A stretch of DNA of 25,688 bases, taken from Deltaproteobacteria bacterium UBA5329 (lineage in GTDB: Bacteria > Desulfobacterota > Syntrophorhabdia > Syntrophorhabdales > Syntrophorhabdaceae). This document shows, one piece after another, positions 17,422 through 24,587 of this stretch; positions within the stretch are counted from its first letter, which is position 1, and the number at the start of each line of letters is the position of its first letter. The position numbers and the translations under genes are program-made. The stretch spans positions 26,202-51,889 of the forward strand of contig DHQV01000069.1 of NCBI GenBank assembly GCA_002408185.1, in the 5' to 3' direction. The notes under the pieces are model-generated. The model did no database searches. It was not told the DNA's origin and saw only the letters and a program-made list of their open reading frames with translations.

Positions 17422-18351
17422 TCAAGGCTTGCCTTCCGGAATATACCCCTGTTTCGCCAGCGCGTCCAGGAGGAGATAGAAGTATATCAGGCCCGAATAT
17501 GGCCTCCATTTTTGTGTGACCCGCTGGACGTCTTCATAGGACAGGGGCCTGTCGATCTTGAGCCAGGTCCGCAGCTTGTTTCTTCCTCCTACATCATCAC
17601 CGGGGAACCCGGACAGGTCCCCGAGTCCGCGCAGGAGTATGTACTCAGCAGTCCAGCGGCCCACTCCTTTGAGACGGGTGAGACGCTCGATGGCCTCCTG
17701 CCTGTTCAAGGCTGCGAACCCTTCGAGGTCGAGTTCACCCGTTGTGATCGCATCGGCAAGCTCAAGGAGAAACCGGGCCTTTTTGGTGCTGAAGCCCAAT
17801 CCACGCAGGTCCGAGACGCTCAGCTTGAGACAATCCTGCGGCCGGGGAAAAGTATGGCGCAGGCCCCGGGCGGTTTCCAGGGATGGGGCACATGCTTGAG
17901 AGAGGCGATTCAGTATCAGGATCCCCACGTTGAGAGATAACTGCTGACAGGCGATGCCGTTGACCGCAGCTTCAAAGGCCGTAGGGAACCGGGGCGGCTT
18001 GAGTCCCGGGAACGTGTCCACGAGCCTGCACAGATCCGGGTCCTGTCCGGCAAGAATATAAAAACCGGACAGGTCGAGACGCATCCCGAACATCTTCACT
18101 ATTGTCGCCGTCACATGTGATCGGTCTATCGCGATCGGACCCTGCACGCGCACTCTAACGCGAGGTTTTTCAATCGTCCCTTCCTGGGAAAGGGAGACCT
18201 CAAAGGGGGTCTCTCCCGCGGACAGGACCCGGCTGTACGTTCCCTTATCGAAATGGTCCGTTCTGTTGTCCAGGCGTCGTCGCAAGGCCCAGACTGTCAA
18301 GCCAAGGCTAAATGGAGGAACAGGATCGAGCGAGAAGGTGAACGAAAGCAT
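17422..18351 (-). CDS. alkA: AlkA-like DNA-3-methyladenine glycosylase
   Basis: Base-excision repair glycosylase of the helix-hairpin-helix-GPD superfamily, 309 residues. The N-terminal 1-100 is a beta-rich AlkA_N-like domain. The core begins around RFPTAFEAAVNGIACQQLS (121-139), contains the hairpin LKGVGRWTAEYILLRG (227-242) and the catalytic aspartate in FPGDDVGG (Asp253, the second Asp by comparison with E. coli AlkA Asp238). It should remove alkylated purines. There is no Cys4 iron-sulfur cluster as in MutY/Nth. It converges with norZ, 31 bases from its stop, and diverges from the metalloprotease gene. No clear ribosome site precedes the ATG. Confidence 0.88.
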   Translation of the reverse strand: MLSFTFSLDPVPPFSLGLTVWALRRRLDNRTDHFDKGTYSRVLSAGETPFEVSLSQEGTIEKPRVRVRVQGPIAIDRSHVTATIVKMFGMRLDLSGFYILAGQDPDLCRLVDTFPGLKPPRFPTAFEAAVNGIACQQLSLNVGILILNRLSQACAPSLETARGLRHTFPRPQDCLKLSVSDLRGLGFSTKKARFLLELADAITTGELDLEGFAALNRQEAIERLTRLKGVGRWTAEYILLRGLGDLSGFPGDDVGGRNKLRTWLKIDRPLSYEDVQRVTQKWRPYSGLIYFYLLLDALAKQGYIPEGKP

Positions 18352-18513
18352 TTAGGTATACATATAAGTCGTTTTTGGGCGAAATCAAGACGGGTTTACG
18401 TCAGACTCTTGAACGGCGTCATGGGTGATTGATATACATCGCGTTTTTGTGACATAATAGAAACGTTCGCCAGGGGGATGCAGGGTAAACCAGGAAAGGA
18501 TAGGAAGGCCAGC
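18352..18513. other. Divergent intergenic region, glycosylase/archaemetzincin
   Basis: Separates two divergent genes. A fair plus-strand promoter is described separately. For the minus-strand glycosylase gene, TATATG close to the start codon with an upstream TTGATT could form a promoter, but it would leave almost no leader and is only a possibility. No operator-like symmetry was noticed. Confidence 0.5.
18429..18458 (+). promoter_or_regulatory. Candidate sigma-70 promoter for the archaemetzincin gene
   Basis: TTGATA at 18429-18434 and CATAAT at 18453-18458 are separated by 18 bases, each matching five of six consensus positions or nearly so. Transcription would start near 18465, about 50 bases before the preferred ATG at 18514, leaving room for the ribosome site. 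Confidence 0.55.
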
Positions 18514-19098
18514 ATGAAATTGCGGATAATCCTTGTCGGGGCCATAGATCCCGAAATTGTCGCAATATTGAAACGGGGTATCGAAGATATGTTCCCGTCA
18601 GACGTACGGTTGGGCGATGGCCTTCGGCCGTCGATCGAGGCGTACGATGCCGACCGCGGCCAATATTCGGCTGAAGTGATACTGAATGACCTGGCTCAAC
18701 TCGAGATCGAAGACCAGGAACATATCCTGGGCCTTGCCGATTGCGACCTTTATATCCCCGAACTGACCTTCGTCTTCGGGGCCGCACTCGGAACGGCGGC
18801 CCTTGTCTCGGTTACGCGTTTGAGACAGGAGTTCTACAGTCTTCAAGCCGACGGGGATCTGTTGACCAGGCGAATACTCACGGAAGCCGTGCACGAGATC
18901 GGTCATACATACGGAATGAGGCATTGCTTCGACCCGGGATGTGTCATGTTCTTTTCCCGCAACATAGCCGATACAGACAGGAAAGGCTTTAACCTGTGCG
19001 ATAGCTGTGAAGAGACGCTATCACGCCTGTCAAAGCCCCTCCTGGAAATTTCCGAGGATGATCCCAGGTTGCGCCCGTCCCTGAATATTATGCTCTAG
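18514..19098 (+). CDS. amzA: Archaemetzincin-family zinc metalloprotease
   Basis: Putative cytoplasmic zinc peptidase of the archaemetzincin (M54) family, whose substrates are unknown. The 194 residues include the extended zinc motif HEIGHTYGMRH (His127, Glu128, His131, His137) followed by the family-specific cysteine set Cys138, Cys143, Cys162 and Cys165, in CFDPGCVMFFSRN and NLCDSC, which binds a second zinc. The methionine of CVM is the Met-turn. The frame also has an ATG at 18478, but GGAAGG sits about 5 bases before the ATG at 18514, and the conserved MKLRIILVG strand starts there. There is no signal peptide. It is transcribed alone, divergent from the glycosylase gene. Confidence 0.92.
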   Translation: MKLRIILVGAIDPEIVAILKRGIEDMFPSDVRLGDGLRPSIEAYDADRGQYSAEVILNDLAQLEIEDQEHILGLADCDLYIPELTFVFGAALGTAALVSVTRLRQEFYSLQADGDLLTRRILTEAVHEIGHTYGMRHCFDPGCVMFFSRNIADTDRKGFNLCDSCEETLSRLSKPLLEISEDDPRLRPSLNIML

Positions 19099-19107
19099 AG
19101 AGTCGGG

Positions 19108-19701
19108 TCACATCACTGGGACCTTTTCCCACGTATTCCTGTCGAATGGTTCCGTGCTTCCTGAAGGCTCCTTTGCCCCATCTTCGTATATATATTTCTG
19201 GAATCGTTCGACGATTTTCATCGCATCTAGTATTTTTGTATATTCAAGGCGGGTAAGTGTGGATGGATGAATCCACCCTGCATCCACGTATTGGCTGCGT
19301 TCATTCTGCATCAATAAACGGTCCATAAAGAATTCGTAGGCCCTCGCCAGTGCACTCTCCAGTTCCGGCGATATCACGCGCCCCACCCTGAGGAGAAAGA
19401 TGCACTTCAGCGTGTCGTTCTCCACGATGCCTTTCGATACTGCGAGGGCCCATACGGAGGCAACGAGCGGATCGATGCCATGGGTCCTTATATTGAAACG
19501 GCCGGCATAGGGACCTTTGTCCTCGACACGGAAAGACCCCAGCAAGCCGAGCGCTGTAGGCATGTACATCGCCCACCGTAAGGTATCGGAGACAGATCTT
19601 CCGAGGCGTATTATTGCCTTTTCCGGGTATTCCGAAATCGTATTTTCGGCCTCGTCGACATCCGTTAACAACAGGCCGGCTGTTTTCAGTGCGATCTCCA
19701 T
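19108..19701 (-). CDS. Stand-alone DUF294 C-terminal-like protein
   Basis: A 197-residue protein. From about residue 45 it matches my recollection of the putative nucleotidyltransferase substrate-binding domain (DUF294_C): PTALGLLGSFRVED, GRFNIRTHGIDPLVASVWALAVSKGIVENDTL, then ALARAYEFFMDRLLMQNE and a final helix KILDAMKIVERFQKYI. The cyclic-nucleotide, CBS and nucleotidyltransferase domains that normally precede it are missing; the first 45 residues are too short to hold them. The conserved arginine expected near VASVW is a Trp. The frame extends further upstream, but the ATG at 19701 has GGAAGG 5 bases before it and lies 11 bases after the transporter stop. Function unknown; it may act in trans with a nucleotidyltransferase or with the transporter. 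Confidence 0.7.
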   Translation of the reverse strand: MEIALKTAGLLLTDVDEAENTISEYPEKAIIRLGRSVSDTLRWAMYMPTALGLLGSFRVEDKGPYAGRFNIRTHGIDPLVASVWALAVSKGIVENDTLKCIFLLRVGRVISPELESALARAYEFFMDRLLMQNERSQYVDAGWIHPSTLTRLEYTKILDAMKIVERFQKYIYEDGAKEPSGSTEPFDRNTWEKVPVM

Positions 19702-19712
19702 ACGTACCTTCC

Positions 19713-20954
19713 TTATGTGCGTACTGTCTGGTATTTTTTCCTGAGCATAAGGGAACTGAAAGTGCCTATAGCAGAGACGACGGCGCATAGTAGGAATGCA
19801 TTGGTGAAGGACCCGGTGAGATCCTTTATCCAGCCGCCGACAGCGGGGCCGAAAGCCTGGCCGATGCCAAAGAAGAGCGTGATAAAGCCGAGCGCCGCTG
19901 GCGCAAGCTTGCCGCCGACCGCATCGCCGGCCGCCGCGGCCATGATAACTGGAACTGCAAATGCAGTGATGCCGAACAGTGATGCCGAAACGTAAAAACC
20001 AACGCTGCCCTTGGAGAAAACAATGATAAAATAAGCCGTCGTAAGCGTCATGTAGGCTAGGAACGAGCCATAGCGCCGTCCGACGAAATCAGAGATCCCA
20101 CCCCAGAAGACACCGCAGAAGATGCTGACGAAACCGAGGAACGCGAATATCTGGCCTGCCCGGGCGGCACCGATGCCGACTTCCTTGCCGAGATAGGCGA
20201 CTATGAACGTAAGGTAGATGATGTACGAGAATCCATACATCATGTAGACGGTGCCGAGTTTCCAGAGCTCCGAATTTCCGACGACGTTCTTAAAGGCGGT
20301 GAACATGTTGGGCTGGGGTTCTTTCCTGGACTCTTCTTCGCCGCCGTCCATAATGGGTGCGCCGTACAGAGCGAGCCCTTTTTCACGCGGATGGTCACGG
20401 AGCAGAAAATAACAGGCAAGGGAAAGGACTGATGCGATCCCACCCATGAGGAACCATGCGTATCTCCATCCCTGAATCCCGTACTTTGTGAGAAAGAACG
20501 GAAGAATGATGCCCGAGAGGGAAAGGCCCATCCCCACTCCCATCGTAACGATCCCCGTGGCGAGCCCTCTTTTCTTGGTGGCGAACCATGCGGCGGGCAG
20601 AGCCATGATCGGGACAAACGCTCCTCCGTTCCCAAGGCCTGTGATGAGCCGGGTTGCAAAGGCGTATATGAAGGAATTGGTAAATCCCGTGAGAAATATA
20701 CTGACGCCCAGAATGACAAGGGATACGAAAACGACCCTCCTCACACCAAAGCGGGCTGCCAGGAATCCTCCCACGATCGAAAGCGACATGTAGCCGATAA
20801 AATTTCCCGTTCCTATGAGACCAAGCTGAGTATAGCTAAAATGAAGGCCGTCTCTCATGGCAGGAAGTAAAACGGAATACGACATCCTGCCGAAGCCGTG
20901 GGCAAGCAAAACAACCAAGGTTCCCGTACATGCAATTATCCATGCGTAATGCAT
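19713..20954 (-). CDS. Major facilitator superfamily transporter
   Basis: A 413-residue inner-membrane permease with 12 predicted helices and the cytoplasmic loop between helices 6 and 7 (around RDHPREKGLALYG to PQNPMF-like sequence). The N-terminal half has the MFS loop 2-3 pattern GGFLAARFGVRRVV and an opening HGFGRMSYSVLLPAMRDGL reminiscent of YbfB/YjiJ or organic-acid permeases. The substrate cannot be read from the sequence; a carboxylate is a guess. The open frame runs 58 codons further upstream, but the ATG at 20954 has AGGGGG 5 bases before it and starts the first helix. It forms a probable operon with the DUF294-like gene, and a LuxR-type sensor lies upstream. Confidence 0.88.
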   Translation of the reverse strand: MHYAWIIACTGTLVVLLAHGFGRMSYSVLLPAMRDGLHFSYTQLGLIGTGNFIGYMSLSIVGGFLAARFGVRRVVFVSLVILGVSIFLTGFTNSFIYAFATRLITGLGNGGAFVPIMALPAAWFATKKRGLATGIVTMGVGMGLSLSGIILPFFLTKYGIQGWRYAWFLMGGIASVLSLACYFLLRDHPREKGLALYGAPIMDGGEEESRKEPQPNMFTAFKNVVGNSELWKLGTVYMMYGFSYIIYLTFIVAYLGKEVGIGAARAGQIFAFLGFVSIFCGVFWGGISDFVGRRYGSFLAYMTLTTAYFIIVFSKGSVGFYVSASLFGITAFAVPVIMAAAAGDAVGGKLAPAALGFITLFFGIGQAFGPAVGGWIKDLTGSFTNAFLLCAVVSAIGTFSSLMLRKKYQTVRT

Positions 20955-21055
20955 AATAACCCCCTGTTTCTTAGTAAGTTTTTCGCCTTTACCGATGGCC
21001 GCCTGTCCTAGAAGGTTCCCTACGGCCGTGCCATACCCAATTTGGCTTTCGGCAA

Positions 21056-21077
21056 AAGTATTCTTTTCAGAATACTT
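21056..21077. repeat. Perfect 8-bp inverted repeat in the MFS leader
   Basis: Arms AAGTATTC (21056-21063) and GAATACTT (21070-21077) flank a six-base loop. No T-run follows on the minus strand, so it is not a standard terminator. It could be an operator or a leader hairpin for the transporter transcript. Confidence 0.6.
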
Positions 21078-21117
21078 CAAAAACAGGCAAGATATTCCAA
21101 TAGAAAAATTATAGACG

Positions 21118-21166
21118 ACTAATAGCATATACTGGCATCTATATGATAGAAACTAATAGTATACTG
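21118..21166. repeat. Tandem direct repeats upstream of the MFS promoter
   Basis: Two copies of ACTAATAG followed by TATACTG (21118-21134 with two extra bases between the blocks, 21152-21166 without), starting 34 bases apart, about three helical turns. The second contains the palindromes ACTA-a-TAGT and AGTATACT. The spacing and position suggest paired regulator sites. Confidence 0.5.
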
Positions 21167-21251
21167 ATAGAGCAGGGGCCGAAACAACGGACTTGATTTC
21201 GCGATACGGCACTGGGTGAAAACGCTGTAAATATATGCTGGATAAAGGATT

Positions 21252-21265
21252 GACGGCTAGCCGTC
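21252..21265. repeat. 14-bp perfect palindrome at the sensor stop codon
   Basis: GACGGCTAGCCGTC is a perfect palindrome that contains the TAG stop of the sensor gene. As RNA it forms a 5-bp stem with a CTAG loop. It is not followed by a T-run on the minus strand, so intrinsic termination is doubtful. Confidence 0.5.
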
Positions 21266-23308
21266 GAATGAGGAAATAAGATAGGCGCTCAAGTTCACCT
21301 TCATATTATTCAGGCCGAGTTTATTTCTCAATTTTTGCCTGTGAAGATTGATGGCGCTTTCCGATACGCCGAGCAGCTGGGCGATCTCTTTGGCTGTCTT
21401 TCCTTCCCGTATAAGGTGGGCAACCCTGAGCTCGGTGGGGGTGAAATAGACATCGATCGATGTCATTTTCCGGGCAAAAGGCGAAATAATATTTCTCAGG
21501 TTGGCTTCAAGTACATTGAGATAAGACTTTTGCTGCGGGTCCAGCTTGTGCCGCTTCAATTTATCCACATAAGGCAGTATAAGCTCCCGTACGTTCTGCA
21601 GAACGAGTTCTTCGAGTTCCTCCCTATCCTTTTCCCTCTGCTTTAAAAGGACCCTGAGGGCTGCGTTGACATCTTCCAGGTCCTTGGATTTTTTTCTCGC
21701 CTCTTCCTCGAACTGTTTGCGGACGGTGATGTCGCGGATGATGCATTGGATGAGGTGCTCGCCCCCGAGATCGATGCCGTTAAGGCTCACTTCCGCATCA
21801 AAAAAAGTGCCCTCTGAACGATAGTAGCGCCATTCGAAAAACTGAAAGTTACCGGCCAGTGCCGCTTTTATCTTTCCTGCTGCGACATCGGTGGAATCGC
21901 TTCCATCGCTTTGCGACCGGGGAGAGAACATGAACGGCTTTTGCCCGATCATATTTTTTCTCGTGCGGCCGAACATTTCCCAGGCCTTTGTATTGCAGTC
22001 GATGCAGTAATCGTCTTTCATGAGCAGGATAGCGTCGTTCGATGATTCGAAAAGGATCTTGTATTTCAGTTCTTCCCTTTTCAGCGCCTTTTCGGCCTCT
22101 TTTCGCTGCGAGATATCCCGGACGAATCCCCACATCTGCAGGGGATTGCCCTCTTCATCGCGGTCGAGATGGGTCCTGACCTCGATGGGAAACACCGTCC
22201 CGTCCTTCTTGATGTATTCCTTTTCGAATACGTCGGAGTATCCCCTGCTCAGCACCTGGCTTTCTATCACCTTGTCTTGTCGGGCGTGCCATTTCCGTGG
22301 TGTGATGTCAGGGTACTTAAGGTCCAGCAACTCCTCCCGGGTATATCCCGACATTGCGCAAAACGCAGGGTTTATATCGATGAATTGCTTGTCCATGCCG
22401 ACGAGGGTAAACCCGTCCGGCAGGTTTTCGAATAGTCCCCGGTATTTTTTCTCCGACATTTCAAGGGCATCACGAAACGCCTTGCGGTCACTGACATCGA
22501 TGAGGGTGCCTATGATGGCAGACCTTCCCCTGTATGTTGTCTGTGCACTGTATACCTCGACGTTCTTTATATCACCGTTTCTCGCAACAAGCCGGAACTC
22601 GGCATACGTGCAATCTGTCTCACCCGACAGGCGGCGGCGCATGTTCTCGTCCACTATAGGCCAGTCTTCAGGGAAAACAATATCTCGTGGCCCGATCTTG
22701 CCGGCCATTTGCTCCACAGTATAACCGGCTATCCTGGCGAACCTTCCGTTCACGTAAGGGAACACATCGTCCTGTATCAGGTAAATTCCCACCGTCGCCT
22801 TTTCTGCCAGGTCACGGAATTTGCTTTCCGATTCGAATAGCTGTGCCTCCCTTTCAGCCGCATCGTACTCCAGCCTCCTCGCATACACCGAATTATCGGT
22901 TTCCTGAAGAACCTGTCGATAATCGCTGTATGTCTGGAGCAGGTAGCTCAAGGAGGCGTTCAGGCGGTCTATTGCCGGGATAGCGGTTTCATGTTTGAGG
23001 CTGGTGACCAAAAGCGGCATGACGATCGAACGGAACATCTCTAAACTCTTATAAAAATCTGAGGCTGGCCGCCGTGACCGGAAGCCGGCTTTTGCCAGTT
23101 CGCGAATAATAGCATCGATCGCCTGAACATCATCATCGATAATTAATTCGAAACAGGCATCGACTAACTGTTCGACGGTATAAGGAGAGCTTTCATCAGG
23201 CGGGGCAGAAAAAGCTTTATTCGTTCCCGACTGAAGCCTGCTACTCCATTCCCGGGCGATGATGTCCCTGTTTTCTTTCAGAACCTTACTGATGTGTGTA
23301 GTGACCAT
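21257..23308 (-). CDS. Multi-PAS sensor with C-terminal LuxR-type DNA-binding domain
   Basis: A 683-residue one-component regulator with no histidine kinase or receiver. Residues about 5-135 resemble the helical RsbRD N-terminal sensor domain (ISKVLKENRDIIAREW). Three PAS domains follow at about 162-278, 286-403 and 412-532, each ending in a DxSxRK- or DITxRK-type exit. A charged coiled linker (533-615) with VLQNVRELILPYVDKLKRHKL joins them to a LuxR/GerE helix-turn-helix (621-680: TPTELRVAHLIREGKTAKEIAQLLGVS). It should bind DNA in response to an unknown ligand or redox signal. It has no transmembrane segment. The nearest target is the MFS operon downstream on the same strand, whose control region carries repeats. 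A weak GAGC precedes the ATG. Confidence 0.9.
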   Translation of the reverse strand: MVTTHISKVLKENRDIIAREWSSRLQSGTNKAFSAPPDESSPYTVEQLVDACFELIIDDDVQAIDAIIRELAKAGFRSRRPASDFYKSLEMFRSIVMPLLVTSLKHETAIPAIDRLNASLSYLLQTYSDYRQVLQETDNSVYARRLEYDAAEREAQLFESESKFRDLAEKATVGIYLIQDDVFPYVNGRFARIAGYTVEQMAGKIGPRDIVFPEDWPIVDENMRRRLSGETDCTYAEFRLVARNGDIKNVEVYSAQTTYRGRSAIIGTLIDVSDRKAFRDALEMSEKKYRGLFENLPDGFTLVGMDKQFIDINPAFCAMSGYTREELLDLKYPDITPRKWHARQDKVIESQVLSRGYSDVFEKEYIKKDGTVFPIEVRTHLDRDEEGNPLQMWGFVRDISQRKEAEKALKREELKYKILFESSNDAILLMKDDYCIDCNTKAWEMFGRTRKNMIGQKPFMFSPRSQSDGSDSTDVAAGKIKAALAGNFQFFEWRYYRSEGTFFDAEVSLNGIDLGGEHLIQCIIRDITVRKQFEEEARKKSKDLEDVNAALRVLLKQREKDREELEELVLQNVRELILPYVDKLKRHKLDPQQKSYLNVLEANLRNIISPFARKMTSIDVYFTPTELRVAHLIREGKTAKEIAQLLGVSESAINLHRQKLRNKLGLNNMKVNLSAYLISSFDG

Positions 23309-23687
23309 AGCTCGATCTATTCGCCACGGTGACGAACTTTTACATTCTACGATACTTGAAAATGGGGAACGTAAGTCTCGATCGTCTGCGGCAACCCGGT
23401 TGTTTTAAATAATACTGCGGCAATATTGTCCTGTATAACAGCCCGCTATTGCAAGATAAAAATGTATCGTGACGAAAATACAAAAGATCTTCCCTAATAA
23501 TTTTAATATATTGGTCCCGCCGGGCGTACACTCCGGCAAGGCATTTCTTTGACCGGACATTATTATAGCGAGAAGCAAAGACACATTGCTGGCCATCGGC
23601 CGGGACGGTTGCTGCATGTTTATAGTTGTGTTATCTCTATAATGGAGGATTTCAGCACCTGGCATGCCGGGTCTTTGGAGGGAACGC
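23309..23687. other. Divergent intergenic region, sensor/M48 protease
   Basis: Nearly 380 bases. The part at 23401-23520 is AT-rich. Open frames on the minus strand here have no ribosome site and no family resemblance, so I treat the region as noncoding. A plus-strand TATAAT at 23638-23643 and a near-palindrome downstream are listed separately. No good promoter was found for the sensor gene. Confidence 0.5.
23638..23672 (+). promoter_or_regulatory. Candidate -10 element and near-palindromic operator for the M48 gene
   Basis: A perfect TATAAT (23638-23643) would start transcription near 23650, 38 bases before the ATG, though the -35 position reads CATGTT, which is poor. Directly downstream ACCTGGCATGCCGGGT (23657-23672) is a 16-bp near-palindrome with a single G-T mismatch, well placed to act as an operator. 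Poor -35 plus operator would fit a regulated promoter. Confidence 0.35.
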
Positions 23688-24485
23688 ATGTATCATCCTG
23701 ATCGTAACAAAAAAATGATGTCCGGATCTTTGGCCTTGTTCATTGCCGTCATACTGAGCACATTGTGGGCAGCACCAGTGGCAGCCGTCAACCCGTTAAC
23801 GAGCACCGAATACGACCCCGTTCTTATCGGCGAGCAAAGCGAGATCGAGATCGGGAAGAACACCGATCGCCAGATCCGACAAAAATACGGGGTATCCAGG
23901 GATGCCAACGTCAACCAGCGCATCAATGCGATCGGCCAGAGGCTCGCCGCCAATTCCGGGAGAAGGATAAACTACACCTTTACGGTCCTCGACGATGAAA
24001 TGGTCAACGCGTTCGCCGCGCCCGGAGGATACGCCTATATCACGACAGGTTTATTGAAAAGGCTCAAGAACGATAGCGAGATAGCCGCGGTGCTCAGCCA
24101 CGAGATCGGGCACGTGGTCGAAAAACATTCGTTAAAGGCCGTGCAGCGCCAGATGCTTGCCCAGTTTGGCCTTCAAATAATGGCATCCCTGCTCGGTGAC
24201 GGGGGTTTTTCCCAGGGCCTGCTTTTGAAGGCTTCCGAGATCAGCGCCTCCCTTCTTCTCCTCAAAAACTCGCGGGTGAACGAACTACAGGCAGATGTCG
24301 AAGGTGTGCGGATAATGGGTTTGTCGGGCTATGATCCTCAAGCCATGGTAGATGTTCAGAGGATGTTCCTTGCTGAGGCACAGGGAAAAACCGGCCTTGC
24401 CATTCTCTCCACGCACCCGCCTTCACAGGAAAGGATCGATATGATAGAGAAAGCGATCAAAGATCCCAACTTCCGCCGGCAATGA
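23688..24485 (+). CDS. Exported M48-family zinc metalloprotease
   Basis: Probable periplasmic metallopeptidase of the BepA/LoiP/Oma1-like M48 family, likely handling misfolded envelope proteins. The ATG at 23688 has GGAGG 6 bases upstream and is preferred over one at 23664. Residues 1-33 form a signal peptide ending APVAA. There is no lipobox cysteine. The catalytic motif is HEIGH at 138-142 (VLSHEIGHVVEKHS), and the third zinc ligand is Glu199 in NELQADVEG, with Asp203. The conserved THPPSQERI closes the domain near 232-240. At 265 residues it has the protease domain only, without the TPR region of BepA. It converges on the exported-protein operon. Confidence 0.92.
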   Translation: MYHPDRNKKMMSGSLALFIAVILSTLWAAPVAAVNPLTSTEYDPVLIGEQSEIEIGKNTDRQIRQKYGVSRDANVNQRINAIGQRLAANSGRRINYTFTVLDDEMVNAFAAPGGYAYITTGLLKRLKNDSEIAAVLSHEIGHVVEKHSLKAVQRQMLAQFGLQIMASLLGDGGFSQGLLLKASEISASLLLLKNSRVNELQADVEGVRIMGLSGYDPQAMVDVQRMFLAEAQGKTGLAILSTHPPSQERIDMIEKAIKDPNFRRQ

Positions 24486-24489
24486 CGAT

Positions 24490-24587
24490 CATTGAAAACA
24501 GCAAGGAGTAAGGAGATAAAAGCATTGCACCTGTCGGCAATCGGCTCTCCTTACTCCTTGCTGTTTGCTGCTTCCTGCTTTCAATGT
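24490..24587. repeat. Long inverted repeat between convergent genes
   Basis: Arms at 24496-24516 and 24546-24566 are perfect 21-base reverse complements, with the core GCAAGGAGTAAGGAG in the left arm. The 29-base loop holds a further 5-bp stem (ATTGC 24524-24528, GCAAT 24537-24541). Outside, CATTGAAA (24490-24497) can pair with TTTCAATG (24580-24587), leaving a bulge on the right. It starts 5 bases after the protease stop and reaches into the stop of the gene opposite. It may act as a bidirectional terminator or be a dispersed palindromic repeat; only short T-runs follow. Confidence 0.8.

Larger units (their letters stand above)
20955..21256 (-). promoter_or_regulatory. Repeat-rich control region upstream of the MFS gene
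   Basis: About 300 AT-rich bases between the sensor stop and the transporter start. On the minus strand TATAAT lies at 21113-21108, without a good -35. Just upstream are two near-identical direct repeats, ACTAATAG-CA-TATACTG at 21118-21134 and ACTAATAG-TATACTG at 21152-21166 (plus-strand reading). A perfect 8-bp inverted repeat, AAGTATTC/GAATACTT with a 6-base loop, lies at 21056-21077 in the presumed leader. The adjacent LuxR-type protein is the obvious candidate binder. No gene is seen here. Confidence 0.5.

Noticed and set aside
17391..17436. Short AAGCC/GGCTT stem between norZ and the glycosylase gene as a terminator
   Set aside because: The stem is only 5 bp, the second arm falls in coding sequence, and no T-run follows on either strand.
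20955..21128. N-terminal extension of the MFS protein to 21128
   Set aside because: The extension is not membrane-like in pattern, overlaps the repeat-rich control region, and a strong ribosome site marks the ATG at 20954.
23340..23689. Two open frames on the minus strand in the sensor/M48 gap
   Set aside because: There are no ribosome sites and no domain resemblance, and the region is AT-rich and contains likely promoter signals.
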